This document shows positions 48,956 to 61,466 of a stretch of 64,000 nucleotides of DNA, piece after piece. The DNA is taken from positions 5,704,001 through 5,768,000 of the forward strand of contig NC_068572.1 in assembly GCF_025698545.1 (NCBI RefSeq), given 5' to 3'. The stretch's first letter is position 1. Each line of letters starts with the position of its first letter. The translations under genes were made by a program, and so were the position numbers. This DNA comes from Gossypium raimondii (lineage: Eukaryota; Streptophyta; Magnoliopsida; Malvales; Malvaceae). The notes under the pieces were generated by a model that saw only the letters and a program-made list of their open reading frames with translations, was not told where the DNA came from and ran no database searches.

Positions 48956-51916
48956 TGTAACAGCCCGATTCTGGGCCTAGTCGGAACAGTGGTTTCGGGA
49001 CCACAAATCTGATGAGGGAAAAATATGATTATTATTATATTTTTATGGTCTACAATTTTACAGAAAAAATTCGTAAAAATTTCATTCGAAAATTTCGATG
49101 TTTGGGCACTCAATTTAGTCAAAAGGACTAAATTGTAAAAAGTGCCAAAGTTGAGTTCTACATGTTAGAAGTGTCTAATTGTTATGAGATTATAAGTTGG
49201 GGGTCCTTATGTGGTAATTAGACCATTAGTCAATTGATGGACAAAAATAGACATAAGAAATGGGTGAAATAGATTTTTTTAGTGGGGGCATTTTAGTTAT
49301 TTGGTAATAAAAAGAATAAAATGGGAAAAAGATGACAAAAATCATCATCTTCTCCATAAGTTGCTGTCAAATTTGAAGAGTCACCATAGCTAGGGTTTCT
49401 TCACTTTCTCAAGCTCATAGTAAGTGCATCCTAGCCCCGTTTTTAATGTTCTTCGCATTTTTGGAATCCTCGTAGCTCGGTTTAGCTTATTTTATCAATA
49501 ATTCATGTTAGGGTTCATATTTGGAAAAATACCCATAGGTGAAATGTGTTTATTTTGCTGTTTTATGGTGGAATATGAAGCTAGAAATTATGTTAAACAA
49601 CTTTTGCTAAGTGATTTTAAGCAAAAACGAGTAAATCGACATAATCGGTAAAAAAATATTTATTGTTCATAAGTGTATGTTAGAGTGAGAATTTGATGTT
49701 GCCATAGAAGGGATAAGTGTTCAGAATGTTGTAAAACATAAGATAAGGTGTGAAATATAATTTTCGAGCTTGGGGACAAAAATGTAATTATGCAAAAGTT
49801 TAGGGGCAAAATCGTAATTTTATAAAAGTTGAGTCGAAGCTTGTTTTAATAAATGTGAATATTAAACAAGCTCAATTTGCTGTTATAGATCAAGAAAGAC
49901 GAGAAATCAACCTTAATCGGGGAAAAGAGAAGATTGAGGATTAAATTGCAAAATCTTTACATTTTGTATCGAGGTAAGTTGTATGTAATTAATATATTGT
50001 TATAATTATTTTCGTTATATTTTGTGACAATATACGTGAAAGGGTTGATATTATAATGTGTTTTGAATGAATTGTAAATATATTTGGAAAGTAAGAATCT
50101 TTGTGGAAATGTCATAATGGTAAAGATTTGAATGAGGTATCGATGAACACGTGTGTAGTACTGTGTGAAGGCTACTACGTGCATCGATAAGTAATGGTCA
50201 CATGAGTAGTACTAAGTGAAGGCTACTATGTGTACCAAGAAGCTTTGAGCACGTGTGTAGTACTGTGTGAATGTTACTACGTGTCTCGATAAACTACGGT
50301 TACATGTGTAGTACTAAGTGAAGGCTACTATGTGTACCAAGAAGCTTTGATCACGTGTGTAGTACTGTGTGAATGTTACTACGTGTCTCGATAAACTACG
50401 GTTACATGTGTAGTACTAAGTGAAGGCTACTATGTGTACCAAGAAGCTTTGATCACGTGTGTAGTACTGTGTGAAGGCTACTACGTGAGCCGTAAAAATT
50501 GATCACGTGTGTAGTACTATGTGAAGGCTACTACGTGAACTGTAAAACTGATCACGTGTGCAGTACTATGTGAAGGCTACTACGTGTATCGAATGATAAA
50601 AATAATATGAGTAGTACTATGTGAAAAGCTCCGAATATTATTTTATATATACCGTCATGATGATGAAATATGAGCATATGATCGGAATGTAATAAGTTGT
50701 GAAAAGTGATTGACGTGATGAAATTTGCGTTGTGTTATAAAATAAATGGTTATAGTGCTATGCGAATAAGGAATGTTGGAATAGAACAGATTTGGACATT
50801 GACAGTGATGTTAGTTTGAAAAATCACCAAAAACTATAGAAATTGAGTTAGAGTTTTAATAATATATGAAATTGAAGCTGAATGAGTCTATTTTCATATG
50901 GAAGAAACAAAGTAAGCAAAGGAGTTTTATATTTGGAGATATTTAAACTTTATTGAGACAGGGTTGAATTGATTTCAAAATCCCCTGTTTCAACTTTGAA
51001 AAATCACAAAAATTGTAAAAAATAATTAGGGCTTGAAATTTATATTATTGAATTCCTTAATGAGTCTATTTTTAAGAGAAAGAAACAAGAATATTGTTTG
51101 AATTTTGTACAAAGAGTTAAATAAATTTTAGTGAAGAGAGGTCAGAAGTGTTAAACAGTGAAACAGGGGAACATTTAGAGAATAAACTGTACTAATTGGC
51201 TAAACAAAAAATTCTGAAACTTTTATGGTAAAAAGGTATATGAGTCTAGTTTCATGGAAAATTTACGGATCTTAATTTGGATGTCCGTAGCTCCGGATAA
51301 AAATAATTTACCGACTGTGACGCAGAAAAACAGTTTGCTGGAAGTTGACTAAATGATAGATTTGTGTGTGATAGATATTATATAATATATGATATTATCT
51401 TAGAAATTTATTTATCGATTACATACATACTTACTAAGCTGTAAGCTTACTCCTCTTTATTTTTCCTTTGTTTTATAGTGATTTTAATCAACTCGGGAAT
51501 TGGACGGAGTCATATCATCATCATCCTCACTATCATCATCAACTTTTGGGTATTTTGCAATCAATACTTTTGAAAAATGGCATGTATAGATGACTTAATG
51601 TAATGTAGTATAAACTTATATATATGTATAAAATATAGTTTGGTTTAAAATGTTGGTATCTATAATTGATGAATTATTTCCTTAAATCTTTTGTTCATAT
51701 AGTTTAGGATGTTATGAATGAATTAATCATGTCAGAACATATGATTGTGTTTGGTTGAAATATCGATGTTACTTGAGATTATGTTTTGAAAATTTGCAGG
51801 AGGAATTGAATATTTATGACAAGAAACTATGTCAAAATTTTTGAAAAAATTTTTTTAGATCATTTGATAACACTTCTCGCCTTATTTCAACGTTGATTAC
51901 GGGTAAGAGGTGTTAC
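48956..51916 (+). mobile_element. Solo LTR with TCAAG target duplication
   Basis: 2,961 bp from TGTAACAGCCC to AAGAGGTGTTACA, flanked by TCAAG at 48951-48955 and 51917-51921. It shares with the chromovirus LTR the start block GTCGGAACAGTGGTTTCGGG, the CGAGGTAAGTT donor-like site (near 49970), an acceptor-like TTTGTTTTATAG (near 51478) and the AGGTCAGAA...GAAACAGGGGA block. It is a diverged sister family of the LTR at 23191. Confidence 0.93.
50110..50640 (+). repeat. Minisatellite in the solo LTR
   Basis: About eight or nine units of 50-60 bp with ACGTGTGTAGTACTGTGTGA followed by AGGCTACTACGTG. Two variant units alternate in the first half to give a composite period near 120 bp. Confidence 0.9.
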
Positions 51917-51921
51917 ATCAA

Positions 51922-52293
51922 GGGCATACGGAAATAAATAATCCTATTATATGATTCTTGAGGAAACTTGTCGAACATAATAAGTGGAGGGTGAGAATTT
52001 GGTGGACACGTGTTATAAAATGATTGAATTCAAGTTTGGAATGTTGTTTGAAAGGTTTGAGTCTATCAAGGCTCTGCATGTCCATGCATGTCAACTAACA
52101 TCATATCAATCCACCACGTGTTCTTATGTCGTGTTTCCTTATATTTTAGAATTATCTATTTCGATGTGTTTGGGGTTAATTCTAAAAATAGTCACTTATA
52201 TTTGGTAAAATTTATATTTTGATTATTAAAATTTAATTTATTACAATTTGATAATTAATATTATCAATTTATAATATTTTGGTCATTGAAACT
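51922..52293. other. Spacer between transposons
   Basis: No supported gene. A 74-residue open frame (51984-52208) shows no family resemblance. Confidence 0.35.
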
Positions 52294-52809
52294 TAAGCCT
52301 GTTTATGGGTAAGGTTTGGGCCTGACCCGACCCATTTTGGGACAAAATGAGGCCTAGAAATTGGGCTTTGATAAAAAAATTAGGGCCCTAACTTGAACAT
52401 TTAAGGTTTTGGCCCGACCTGACCCATTATTAAGTTTATTACACTTTATATTATATTATTTTTATATTATGTATTTTAAAACAGATTAAAAAAAACAAAC
52501 CTATACTAAATATATAATACTACCCTAATGTAAATATTAAAATAAAGTTAAGATGACTACATAAAAAAATTCGATTAATAAAAAATATATAAAATTATTA
52601 AATATTAAAATAATATAAATATTTTAAAATAAATTAAAAATAATATGGGCGGACATATATTTTTTTTTGCAAATATGGGCGAATTTGGGTAAAATTTTAA
52701 ACTCATATTTCGGGTTTTGTCGGACTTGGACAAATATAAAGTACATTGATATTATACTTAGATCCGACCCCGAATTTAACCCGACCGACCCAACCCATAA
52801 GCATCTCTA
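52294..52809. mobile_element. Decayed hAT-type MITE (same family as 40078-40585)
   Basis: GTTTATGGGTAAGGTTTGGG near the left end pairs with AACCCATAAGCATCTCTA at the right. GGCCTGACCCGACCC-type blocks lie near both ends and the centre is AT-rich. The flanking 8-mers no longer match well, and the left terminus is eroded. Confidence 0.6.
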
Positions 52810-54424
52810 TTAAATCGTTTCCGATGTTAGAAATGTTATGAAAATCACAGGTGACCTAATTAATGCTGATGTGACTATAATTTAAAAAGGTTTTTTTCTT
52901 AAATTTTGAACAATTTATCTCTATTGTTTTTTCCTTTCTTCTCTCGTCTCTTCCTTTCAACATCGTCATCACCATTTCTCTCAAATCCAAACGATAGTTG
53001 CGCTGTTGCTATCATTTCAGGCGATATTGATTCTCGAAATCCACAACCAAATTCTTCTTCTCTTTCTCCTTTTCCTATTAGTTTGGATTTTAAAATTATT
53101 ATTTTTTAACAATTACCTAAAAGCAATATTTATTAAATAAACATTGTTGTAGAATTTTTTGTTTTCTATAAGTTAAAACATATTGTAGTCTTATTTTTTT
53201 CATAAAGAAAATTCGTTTTGGAGAGAGATCCACTTAATCTGGAGTAAAATTTTAGTAATACAAGTCTTAAAACTACACATCGTTCATCTCTAACTCATAA
53301 ATAAGATGATAATACGCTTCAGTGCACTCAAACTCATGTCCTCCTATATTGGTAACAACTCATGCCAATCGAACTAAACCTCAATTTGCAACTTAATTAT
53401 GATAGTTTATTTATATAATTTATAATTGTTTATTTTAGAGAACTTGATTTGTTTTTAATATGAAAAGAAAAGTAAAACTAAATTTTATAATATAAATCTT
53501 CGAGTTTTATGTTCTACTTAATACGACTTCACGTTCTCAACAAGTTTAAGAAAATTGAATTTCTTAATAGTTTGAGTCTTTTTTTAAAGGTTTAATGACA
53601 AATTTGACCACTAACGTTTGCATGTTTTGTCAAAATAATCCTAATTGTATTTTTGAGCCTTTTTTTGCCATCAACCTTTGTAGTAATATAAGTTATTATA
53701 AATTATTAATGTTTGTGTCGATTTGGTTTTTTGTAGTGATGTAAGTTATTATAAATTTATAAATTTTTATTTAAGATAAAATGGAATTTTTTTCAAAAAA
53801 TGAAACCATATAAAATAATAATAAGTAATATTAATCAAATATTTTCATAAAAATCAATAAAATAAATTCAAGTTCGTGCCTTAGCACAATATCAAAATTC
53901 AAAATTAATAAAAATAAATTATTTTCCTAAAACATTCGATAAACATTTTTAAATATAATACAATAAAGTAGTATGAAAATAAAAGGAATTTTGACTAAAA
54001 TTTTAAATTCCACGATATTACACTCTTTATTATAACATCTTGAAACTATCAAGGAATATAAAATTATGGGATGGTCGAAATGTTAATACTGTAATCTTAG
54101 TCGAGTATAATATTATGAGCCATAATATAAAATTTAACAAACCAAACACCCTTAAGTTATTCAAGCGTATTTTATAAAAGAGAAAGTTACTAGTGTATGA
54201 TTTATTTATGAGTTAATATTTAGTATACTAGGAATATATTTCTTTAACACCACAAACACAGTCAAAAACTTTATGTGTCTCATTTTTATATATATTTATT
54301 TTAATACAGTTATAATAACCTAATTTTACTTGAAGAATATAAAACCTTCATTGACAGTATACTAACCTAGCATTCCTCAATGAGACAATACACTTCCCTT
54401 TCAGCTATATATTATAAGTTTAAT
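52810..54424. other. AT-rich spacer
   Basis: No gene, tandem array or element with clear ends was recognised. A Ser-rich 67-residue open frame (52906-53109) is not convincing. Confidence 0.4.
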
Positions 54425-54707
54425 AGTGTAAAAAGCTCTTAAACTTTTTCAAAAAAAGTAATTAAGCCTTTACTCTTTTTTTTTATACTCATTTGGGTAC
54501 TTGAGCTTTTAAAATGCATCAAAAAGGCCCTCAAACTTTTTCAAAAAAAGCAATTAAGCCCCTATTTTATTTTGCACTCAATTGGGTATTTAAACTGTCA
54601 AAATGCATAAAAAAGACTTTCAAACTTTTAAAAAAATGCAATTAAGCCCCTACTTTTTTTTTTCACTCAATTAGGGTACTTGAACTGCCAAAATGCATAA
54701 AAAAGGC

Positions 54708-54995
54708 TAGGGGCGGATCTAGGGGCTGGCAGGGGCCCCGACCCCCTAAAATATTTTTTTTCCGTTTAGGCCCTTTATAATTTATAAAATTTTAAATTAG
54801 TAACGGTAAATTTTCACCTTGCCCCCCTAAAATGATAAAAAATTGATTTAATCCTCTAAAAATTATAAAGATATAGGTTATTAAAATGACAAAACTGTAT
54901 TTTTTATCATAAAAATATATAATTCAATTTCGTCCCCCCAAAAAAATTTTGACTTTGCCCCTGCCCCCTAAGTCTTATTTCTGGATCCGCCACTG
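54708..54995 (+). mobile_element. hAT-type MITE in the left arm
   Basis: 288 bp, TAGGGGCGGATCT...GGATCCGCCACTG, flanked by AAAAAGGC at 54700-54707 and 54996-55003 (perfect 8-bp duplication). It is non-coding. Confidence 0.85.
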
Positions 54996-55381
54996 AAAAA
55001 GGCTCTTTGGCTGTTAAAGTTAGTCACCCTAATTTTTTTAGTTAAAGTCACCACGTGTCACAATCACGACGTGACAAGTGGAAAAAAAGATAAAAATTAA
55101 AAATCAATAAAAGTTGTAAAAGTTATTAAATTTTAATAACAAAATATATAAAAGATTTAAAACTTGTTAAAAATTAGAAAAATATAAAAATCGTAAAAAA
55201 GTTGTAAAATTTTATAAAAATCATAAAATATTATAGAATATATAGAAATATATAAAAAAATTTAGAAAATTATAAAAAATGTAAAAAAATATAAAATCCG
55301 TAAAAAAAATTACAAAAATTATCGTACAAAAAGAAGCATTTTATAATTTTTCTATAACTTTAAAGGTCAAAGGGTCATTTT

Positions 55382-55668
55382 TAGTGGTGGATCCAAAAAT
55401 ATGACTTAGGGGGTAGGGGTGAAGTCAAAATTTTTTTTGGGGGGTCGGAATTAAATTATATATTTTTATGATAGTAAAAATGCAATTTCACTATTCTAAT
55501 AGCTTATATCTTTATAGTTTTTAGAGGACTAAATCAAATTTTTATCATTTTTGGGGGGTCAAAGTACAATTTTACCATTACTAATTTAAAATTTTATAAA
55601 CTATAAAAAGCTTAAATGGAAAATTTTCCATTTGGGGGGGGGCCCTACCATCCCCCTAGATCCGCCTA
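55382..55668 (-). mobile_element. hAT-type MITE in the right arm, inverted
   Basis: Starts TAGTGGTGGATCC and ends CCCCCTAGATCCGCCTA, the reverse orientation of 54708-54995. The flanks GGTCATTT and GGTCTTTT are similar but not identical, as expected for a diverged copy of the left arm. Confidence 0.7.
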
Positions 55669-56342
55669 TGGTCTTTTGATGCATTTTAGCAGTTCCTGTC
55701 TCTAATTGAGTGAAAAAAAAAGCAGGGGATTAATTGCTTGTTTTTGAAAAAGTTTGAGGGCATTTTTTTTATGAATTTTGGCAGTTTAAGTACCCAATTG
55801 AGTGCAAAAAAAAAAAAACAAGGGCTTAATTGCTTTTTTTGAAAAAGTTTGAGATAATTAATGCATTTTGAAAGTTCAAATACCCAATTGAATGTAAAAA
55901 AAAAAAGTAGACTTAACTACTTTTTTTGAAAAGAATTGTAATATATATTTTTTATTAATTGAAACAGATTATAAAACCCTAGATTTTTGTTTTGGATTAA
56001 GATTATAAAACATATTATATTTTTTTAAATGTCGGTGCTGGTCATCTATTGGCCAAAACTGAAATTTTTTTTCAAATACTAGTATAAATGTATACTAATA
56101 TGATATGGTGTTGATACCTTGCAGTGAGCCATTGAATTCCCAAAATAAAAAAATCAATATTTTAAAGGCTGACACAATATGACAATCATTGGATCAAATA
56201 TTAAGGGAATGTCGAATATTGGATTCCCATAACCCAAATTAACTATTTATTTTAGGTCATTTAGATGAATGTTTTTGAACTATGATTATTTTTATAAATG
56301 TTAAAAAAAAATTAGATAAGATGGGTAAAATAGCCGAAAACA

Positions 56343-59300
56343 TTAAATGGAAATACTGTTAGAGATTCCACTTTCATTAATATCCGCCTTCTCAGGATGA
56401 TGTTTCCCTTTCTCCTTAGCCGTTAGAGGGATGGATTTTGATGTATCAGGGTACAAGAGCTTGTACGGAATCTTTGCATTTCCCCATCTATTCATTAAAA
56501 GATATTCTTTATTCCTCTCCTTTATATTTCGCTCTATTGCTTCAAGGTTTCCCCTGAATTCTTTAAACTTTTTCTGAATTATAGACTCGTGATCCTCAAT
56601 CAATGGCCGCTCTTTTTGGGGTGATGTTTGACCCAAATAAACCTCATCTGATGTATGCCGTGACAGAAGATCCATTACCGCAATTGCCAACTTCATTTGG
56701 AACTTATCAGGCAACATCTCCTCCACGAACTTGAAGATATCCTTATCTTCCTTTATTTCTTCGTCTCTTGGGAGGAATTTTCTCAATAACATGGGACGAT
56801 TTGGTGGCCAACCCCCGTATCCGTACTGTCCGAAGTTCACTGCTGCATGCAATCCTGAAGTGATCCATATGAGAGTTGTCAGAGCTTTTACGAGGCTTTC
56901 GAATGTATTAATGTCGTACCATCCCTCCTTTCGATCTTCATGTCCTCTCGTTTTGATTTCATTCCACCATTCTTGGATTTCCTCATCTTCCTTCACATCA
57001 TTGTCGTTATGGTAGAAAACATTGCAGTATTCTGTCACCCATGTTTCAATGGCTGTCCATATCTCAATTCCATCTTTTACGTAGGGATAGTCTTCTAAAA
57101 CCAGCTCCACCTCAGCGTCAACCTCAAACATCTCCTGTTCTGCACCTTTCGCCGCCTTGTTGCTTGATTTGTCACTCTCTACATGCTCCATTGGCCCCGA
57201 CACAACCTCATCTCTAACTCTGGGTTTCGCCATACCTCTGAAAATGTTATGGTCCTCATCGTTAGTTGTACAACTTGGAACATTTAAAGGAAGTGAATCC
57301 ATTCAATTCTAATGGATTCAAGAATTACCAACCTTTCGAGAAGGTCTTCAGGAAGAGCCTGCTTATCAAATCTCCATTCTCTATACAAGTCAGAAGACAA
57401 TTCCATGGAGTATTCACCAGTAAAAAGAAGAGTCTCCAGAATCCCTCCAGCATTAAGGAAGATGGCTCGAGCCAATGCATTTATATGCAGTGTGTCTTTG
57501 AAATGAGGATCCAATAGCCTATGGATTGGATGCATTACGCTCAACTGTCTCCTTGTGGCAATTATGAATGGCTCAACTACAGCATGTGTATGCAACCTTG
57601 ATTTGGATGCAATTAATAAGGTTGGTTTAATGAAGGTTACTTGATTATATAGCGAAAGCAATTAATGATTACTACTTACCAATGGCTAACTAACTGGTGG
57701 TAAGCTGTATCGTTGGATGCAACGTGAAATTTTGCAAACTCCCATAGGGGAGTATCTTGTGGAACCAACAATCTAGTAGAGTCACCAGTCAAGCTTAGTT
57801 CTATTCCTATTGGTTGAAGCGTTGCGGACGATGATGTCGAAGCTATTAGTATTGTTCGAGTTGCGTAAGCACAAACACCTTTCCCATTTATCATTGTCAG
57901 AAATCGCTCAAGGTAATGATGATCCAAGATGAATACCCTATCGTTTACCAGTGCCTGCCATATAGTGTTGTGTATGTATTCATAAAGTAATTAATTTGAA
58001 AGGAAAAGAAATACATAAGCTTGTTTTTCCTTTTTACCTTAAAAAAATCTCGCCATTGCGGCTGGTTATACTGCTTTTCCTGTTGAACCTGCAAACGTTT
58101 AAAATATTGGATTCTAAGCTCAAACATTATATGTTATAACCTAGGAAAGAGATTGCTCAAGGTAATGGCGATCCAAGATGAATGCCCTATTGGCTTCCAT
58201 TTCCTGCCATATAGTGTTATGTACGTATTCATAAAGTAGTTAATTTGAAAGGAAAAGAAATACATAAACTTGTTTTCTTTTTTACCTTAAGCAAATATTC
58301 TTTCCGTTTCTGTGGGTTCGACTTCATTTCCTGTAGAACCAGCAACGTTTAAAATATTGGATTGTAAGCTCGAACATTATATGTTATAAACCTAGGAAAT
58401 AGATTGCTCAAGGTAATGGTGATCCAAGATGAATGCCCTATTGGCTTCCATTGCCTGCCATATATTGTTATGTATGTATTCATAAAGTAGTTAATTTGAA
58501 AGGAAATGAAAAACATAAACTTGTTTTCTTTTTTACCGGCTTAAACAAATCTTCCCATTCTTGCGGGTTCGACTTCATTTCCTGTAGAACCAGCAACGTT
58601 TAAAATATTGGATTAATGTAAGCTCAAACATTATATGTTATAAACCTAGGAAAGAGATTGCTCAAGGTAATGGCGATCCAAGATGAATGCCCTATTGGCT
58701 TCCATTTCCTGCCATATAGTGTTATGTATGTATTCATAAAGTTGTTAATTTGAAAGGAAAAGAGATACATATCTCTGCAAAATGATCTTGAACAATCTAG
58801 TTTTCTTTTTTATACCTCTGGCTCACCATCTTTAGATGAGTCAGAAGGAGAATCCTGCATTTTCCTGAAAATTTTCCCAAGAAGTGAGACTTCCTCATCC
58901 TGCAACATTTATAATAATGTTAAGAGTTTCCAATTTATTAATTCTTAAGGCTCAAATATTATATATTATAAACCTAGGAAAGAGATACCATCACCTGCCA
59001 CTTGCACTTCCGGATTCGAACAGGATTTGTTCCTGCAAGCATTTGGCGACCAAACTCCTTGTCCTCAGCCCAAGCGAATTTTTCCTCTTACAACAAAAAA
59101 CAAAGTAAAGAACATTAATCATAAACATAAATCGTTTCAATCAACGTATCTTTAATCATATATTGTGTTTATTGTGATTGCAAACCTCGTGATAAATAGA
59201 AAAAAAAACATCTATAGCAGCTATAAGTTCATGTTTCTCACCTGCTATAATTGAAGGCAATTGAGCACTGACATGTCGTCTTTTGAGAGCAAGAGTGGCA

Positions 59301-60937
59301 ACAACTTGGTTAAGAATTTCCTTGGGTACCAATTTTTCTAGCCTCTGCTTGTCCGAATTATCCAGTTCTTCCACTTCTTTGTCTGCATAAAAGCCTATAA
59401 TGTCTTCAAAAATGTCTTGTTCCTCACTTGGATCTGACCTGCTGGGACCTCCATGAGAAGATGGTAATTTTAGCTTTCTACAGAAATCTATTATGGATCG
59501 AATGAATCTAACATCTTTCTTCGATATAGCTGCCTTGGGTACAAAGAAATGTGCAACTCTGGTGATGAAGTCGGGACATTCTCGATCCCACAAGTGTGGG
59601 AGCGTTGATTCCGGCCCAAGAAATCGAATAAGAGCCTCGACGAAGTTGTCTTTCAGTTCTTGTAGTTTTTCGTCGCTCATTCGCTCATCGGGTGGAACAT
59701 AAAACTGGAAGCAGCTTGCTGGTCCTGACTCCCTTGAATGGTCTATTTCACATACAACCAAATATATCAAATGAAAGCAATTCAATGAAAAAATAAGTAA
59801 TTAATTAGACAAATTTAAATTTAGATATTCTATTTATTTGTACCGTGTTGGCAATTAGGATGGCCCGTTTTCAACCGACGTGGGTATGGAAATTTAGTGG
59901 AACCACCCAACACAGGTCTATCATACAGTCGACCATTTTCAGGATCTCCAAGATTATTATAGACATCATAATCATAAATTCTATCACATGGGTTCCATTC
60001 ACCCTTCGGTCTTGGGGCTTGTAGTTTTTGAAGTTCTTTTTTTCTCAATTCTACTAAACCCTGTGGTGTTTTCTTCGGAAGATATAACTATTGGAAATAC
60101 AACACTTCCAATTAGAATCAAATATTACATGCATTGGACTACATATAATTTAATCACTGAGTTATCTCAATTATAAATATGTAAGTATGTTAGCATACTT
60201 GATCTAAGAAGAAAATCCGTTTAAATTCGGTCTTGGTAATGGGGTAAACCCAAGAACCGCAATAAAAATGAAACTTTCATTCCTCGAGATTTGGATGCTT
60301 AATGTAATGCAATGTGACGGATTTGAGGAAAAACTCATGCTTCTTATCTCTGTTTTCAACAACAAAAGCCCCTGGAATCCCGAAATCTTGCGTCACCTCG
60401 AACTTCAATTTGAATTTGATCACTTTCGTGGGCACCTTCATGTTTAAGACTTCGTGTTTTTTCCTTTCCAGCTCTTTCCCCTTCATTACATATGCATTCT
60501 CACTTTCAATCCCTTTTCTTGTGACTGCAATATATACATATATATTCGTATAACTATAAACTAGAATCAAATTATTACAATATGCAAAAAAAAAAAAAAC
60601 ACAGATTGATAATGAAAATATATTTAGACCTAAATCAAAATAAATTATGTGATTTAATAAAAGAAAAAAATAAAAAATAAATCAAAATATTTTAGTTTTT
60701 TTTTTTAAATAATAGAGCCATATTGTTTGGATAAGGTATGACAATGCATTGTATTTACTTACTTGGATCCGTGTTGTCTTGGCTATAAAGCCTAACAACA
60801 ACAGATAATCCAGAGGCACAGAGGGAGAACCAAGGACTGCGATCGATCTCAAATTCTCCTTGGATAATGTATTTTTGAGGGTCATGGCGATGGCAACATG
60901 CTTGTAGTAATCCACAACAACCCGCGGTTTCTACCAT
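56343..60937 (-). pseudogene. Lipoxygenase gene, ten exons, with one in-frame stop
   Basis: Plant lipoxygenase, which adds O2 to linoleic/linolenic acid in the oxylipin pathway. Minus-strand exons: 60763-60937, 60199-60524, 59844-60087, 59186-59742, 58995-59084, 58816-58899, 58038-58088, 57680-57954, 57333-57596, 56343-57237. Phases agree at every junction (987 codons, longer than the usual about 860). The N-terminal PLAT part includes FGIPGAFVVENRD and CGSWVYP; YARPVLGGS-type RPVLGGSTKFPYPRR follows. All iron ligands are present: HQLVSHW plus [10 protein letters not shown] (two His), GLHAAVNFGQY (His, Asn), and the C-terminal Ile of SISI. No plastid transit peptide is evident, and the SISI end fits cytosolic 9-LOX-like enzymes. 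TGA at 60277-60279 interrupts exon 2, probably from CGA. AATAAA lies 92 bp past the stop. It is either a recent pseudogene or a stop-bearing allele. Confidence 0.85.
57905..58775 (-). repeat. Four-copy tandem duplication of a lipoxygenase exon junction
   Basis: Period about 250 bp; the CTCAAGGTAATG mark recurs near 57908, 58155, 58407 and 58661. Each unit holds the start of exon 8 (ILDHHYLE or ILDRHYLE after an ATGGCAG acceptor); three units also hold a version of exon 7 (VQQEKQYNQPQWRDFFK, EMKSNPQKRKEYLLK, EMKSNPQEWEDLFK) with a GTAAAAA donor. The copy nearest exon 8 differs most (ALVNDRVF versus EMEANRAF) and is the one fused to the rest of exon 8. Confidence 0.85.
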
Positions 60938-61466
60938 AATTTGTTGCCTCCTTTTTCAGTTTCTAAGGCTTTTCCTTTCGTATTTTTTTCTTTTAATCCT
61001 GTAAAAAAAGATCGCCACCTGTTTGATGAATAGCATACAAGATATTTTAGCAAAGCTATGGAACCTAATCCAAGGTGCAGGAGAGCGCAAATATATAATG
61101 CTTGCAGCAGGAGATCATTTTTCATGGTGAGGCGATGGAATCGAAGGAGCTAGCCAGCTAGCCCCATTAGTGTGTGGAATGTTCTTGGGTTTAGTTGGGA
61201 GGTTAAGCTTTGAATCTAATACATTGCCCAGCCTTGTTCGCCACTCTTTTACCTCAGATTAGATTCCCCCACCCTCGTAACGTCAGTGGTGGTTCAATTG
61301 TAACGTCATAAACACCTCCATGAAAAAGGCAGTACTGCATCAATAAAAATTACATTCTTGACACTTGGCAGTTGGCAGCTTAACCTGTGTATAAATAATT
61401 TCGGTTTTTTTTTAGAAAAGTTACTCTAACCTTAAAAAATTATAAAAATCACTCATAATTCCTTAG
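60938..61466 (-). promoter_or_regulatory. Lipoxygenase 5' flank
   Basis: Non-coding. On the minus strand a TATA-like ATTATATATTTG lies about 155 bp upstream of the chosen ATG (60937). A CTAGCCAGCTAGCC direct-repeat-like stretch lies near 61150. Promoter assignment is inferred from position only. Confidence 0.35.

Larger units (their letters stand above)
54425..55945. repeat. 1.5-kb imperfect inverted repeat (foldback)
   Basis: The left arm (about 54425-55060) and right arm (about 55340-55945) are inverted copies around an AT-rich centre near 55200. Each arm carries about three tandem units of roughly 85-90 bp with ACTTTTTCAAAAAAAGCAAT and CACTCAATTGGGTA, and a MITE at the mirror position. 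Homology extends past the MITEs into the inner arm (GGCTCTTTGGCTGTTAAAGT versus its inverted partner), so the MITE was duplicated with the arm. Confidence 0.8.

Noticed and set aside
60931..61125. Upstream frame (64 aa) as an N-terminal extension of the lipoxygenase
   Set aside because: It overlaps exon 1 in a different frame and has no lipoxygenase resemblance; a TATA-like sequence lies inside it.
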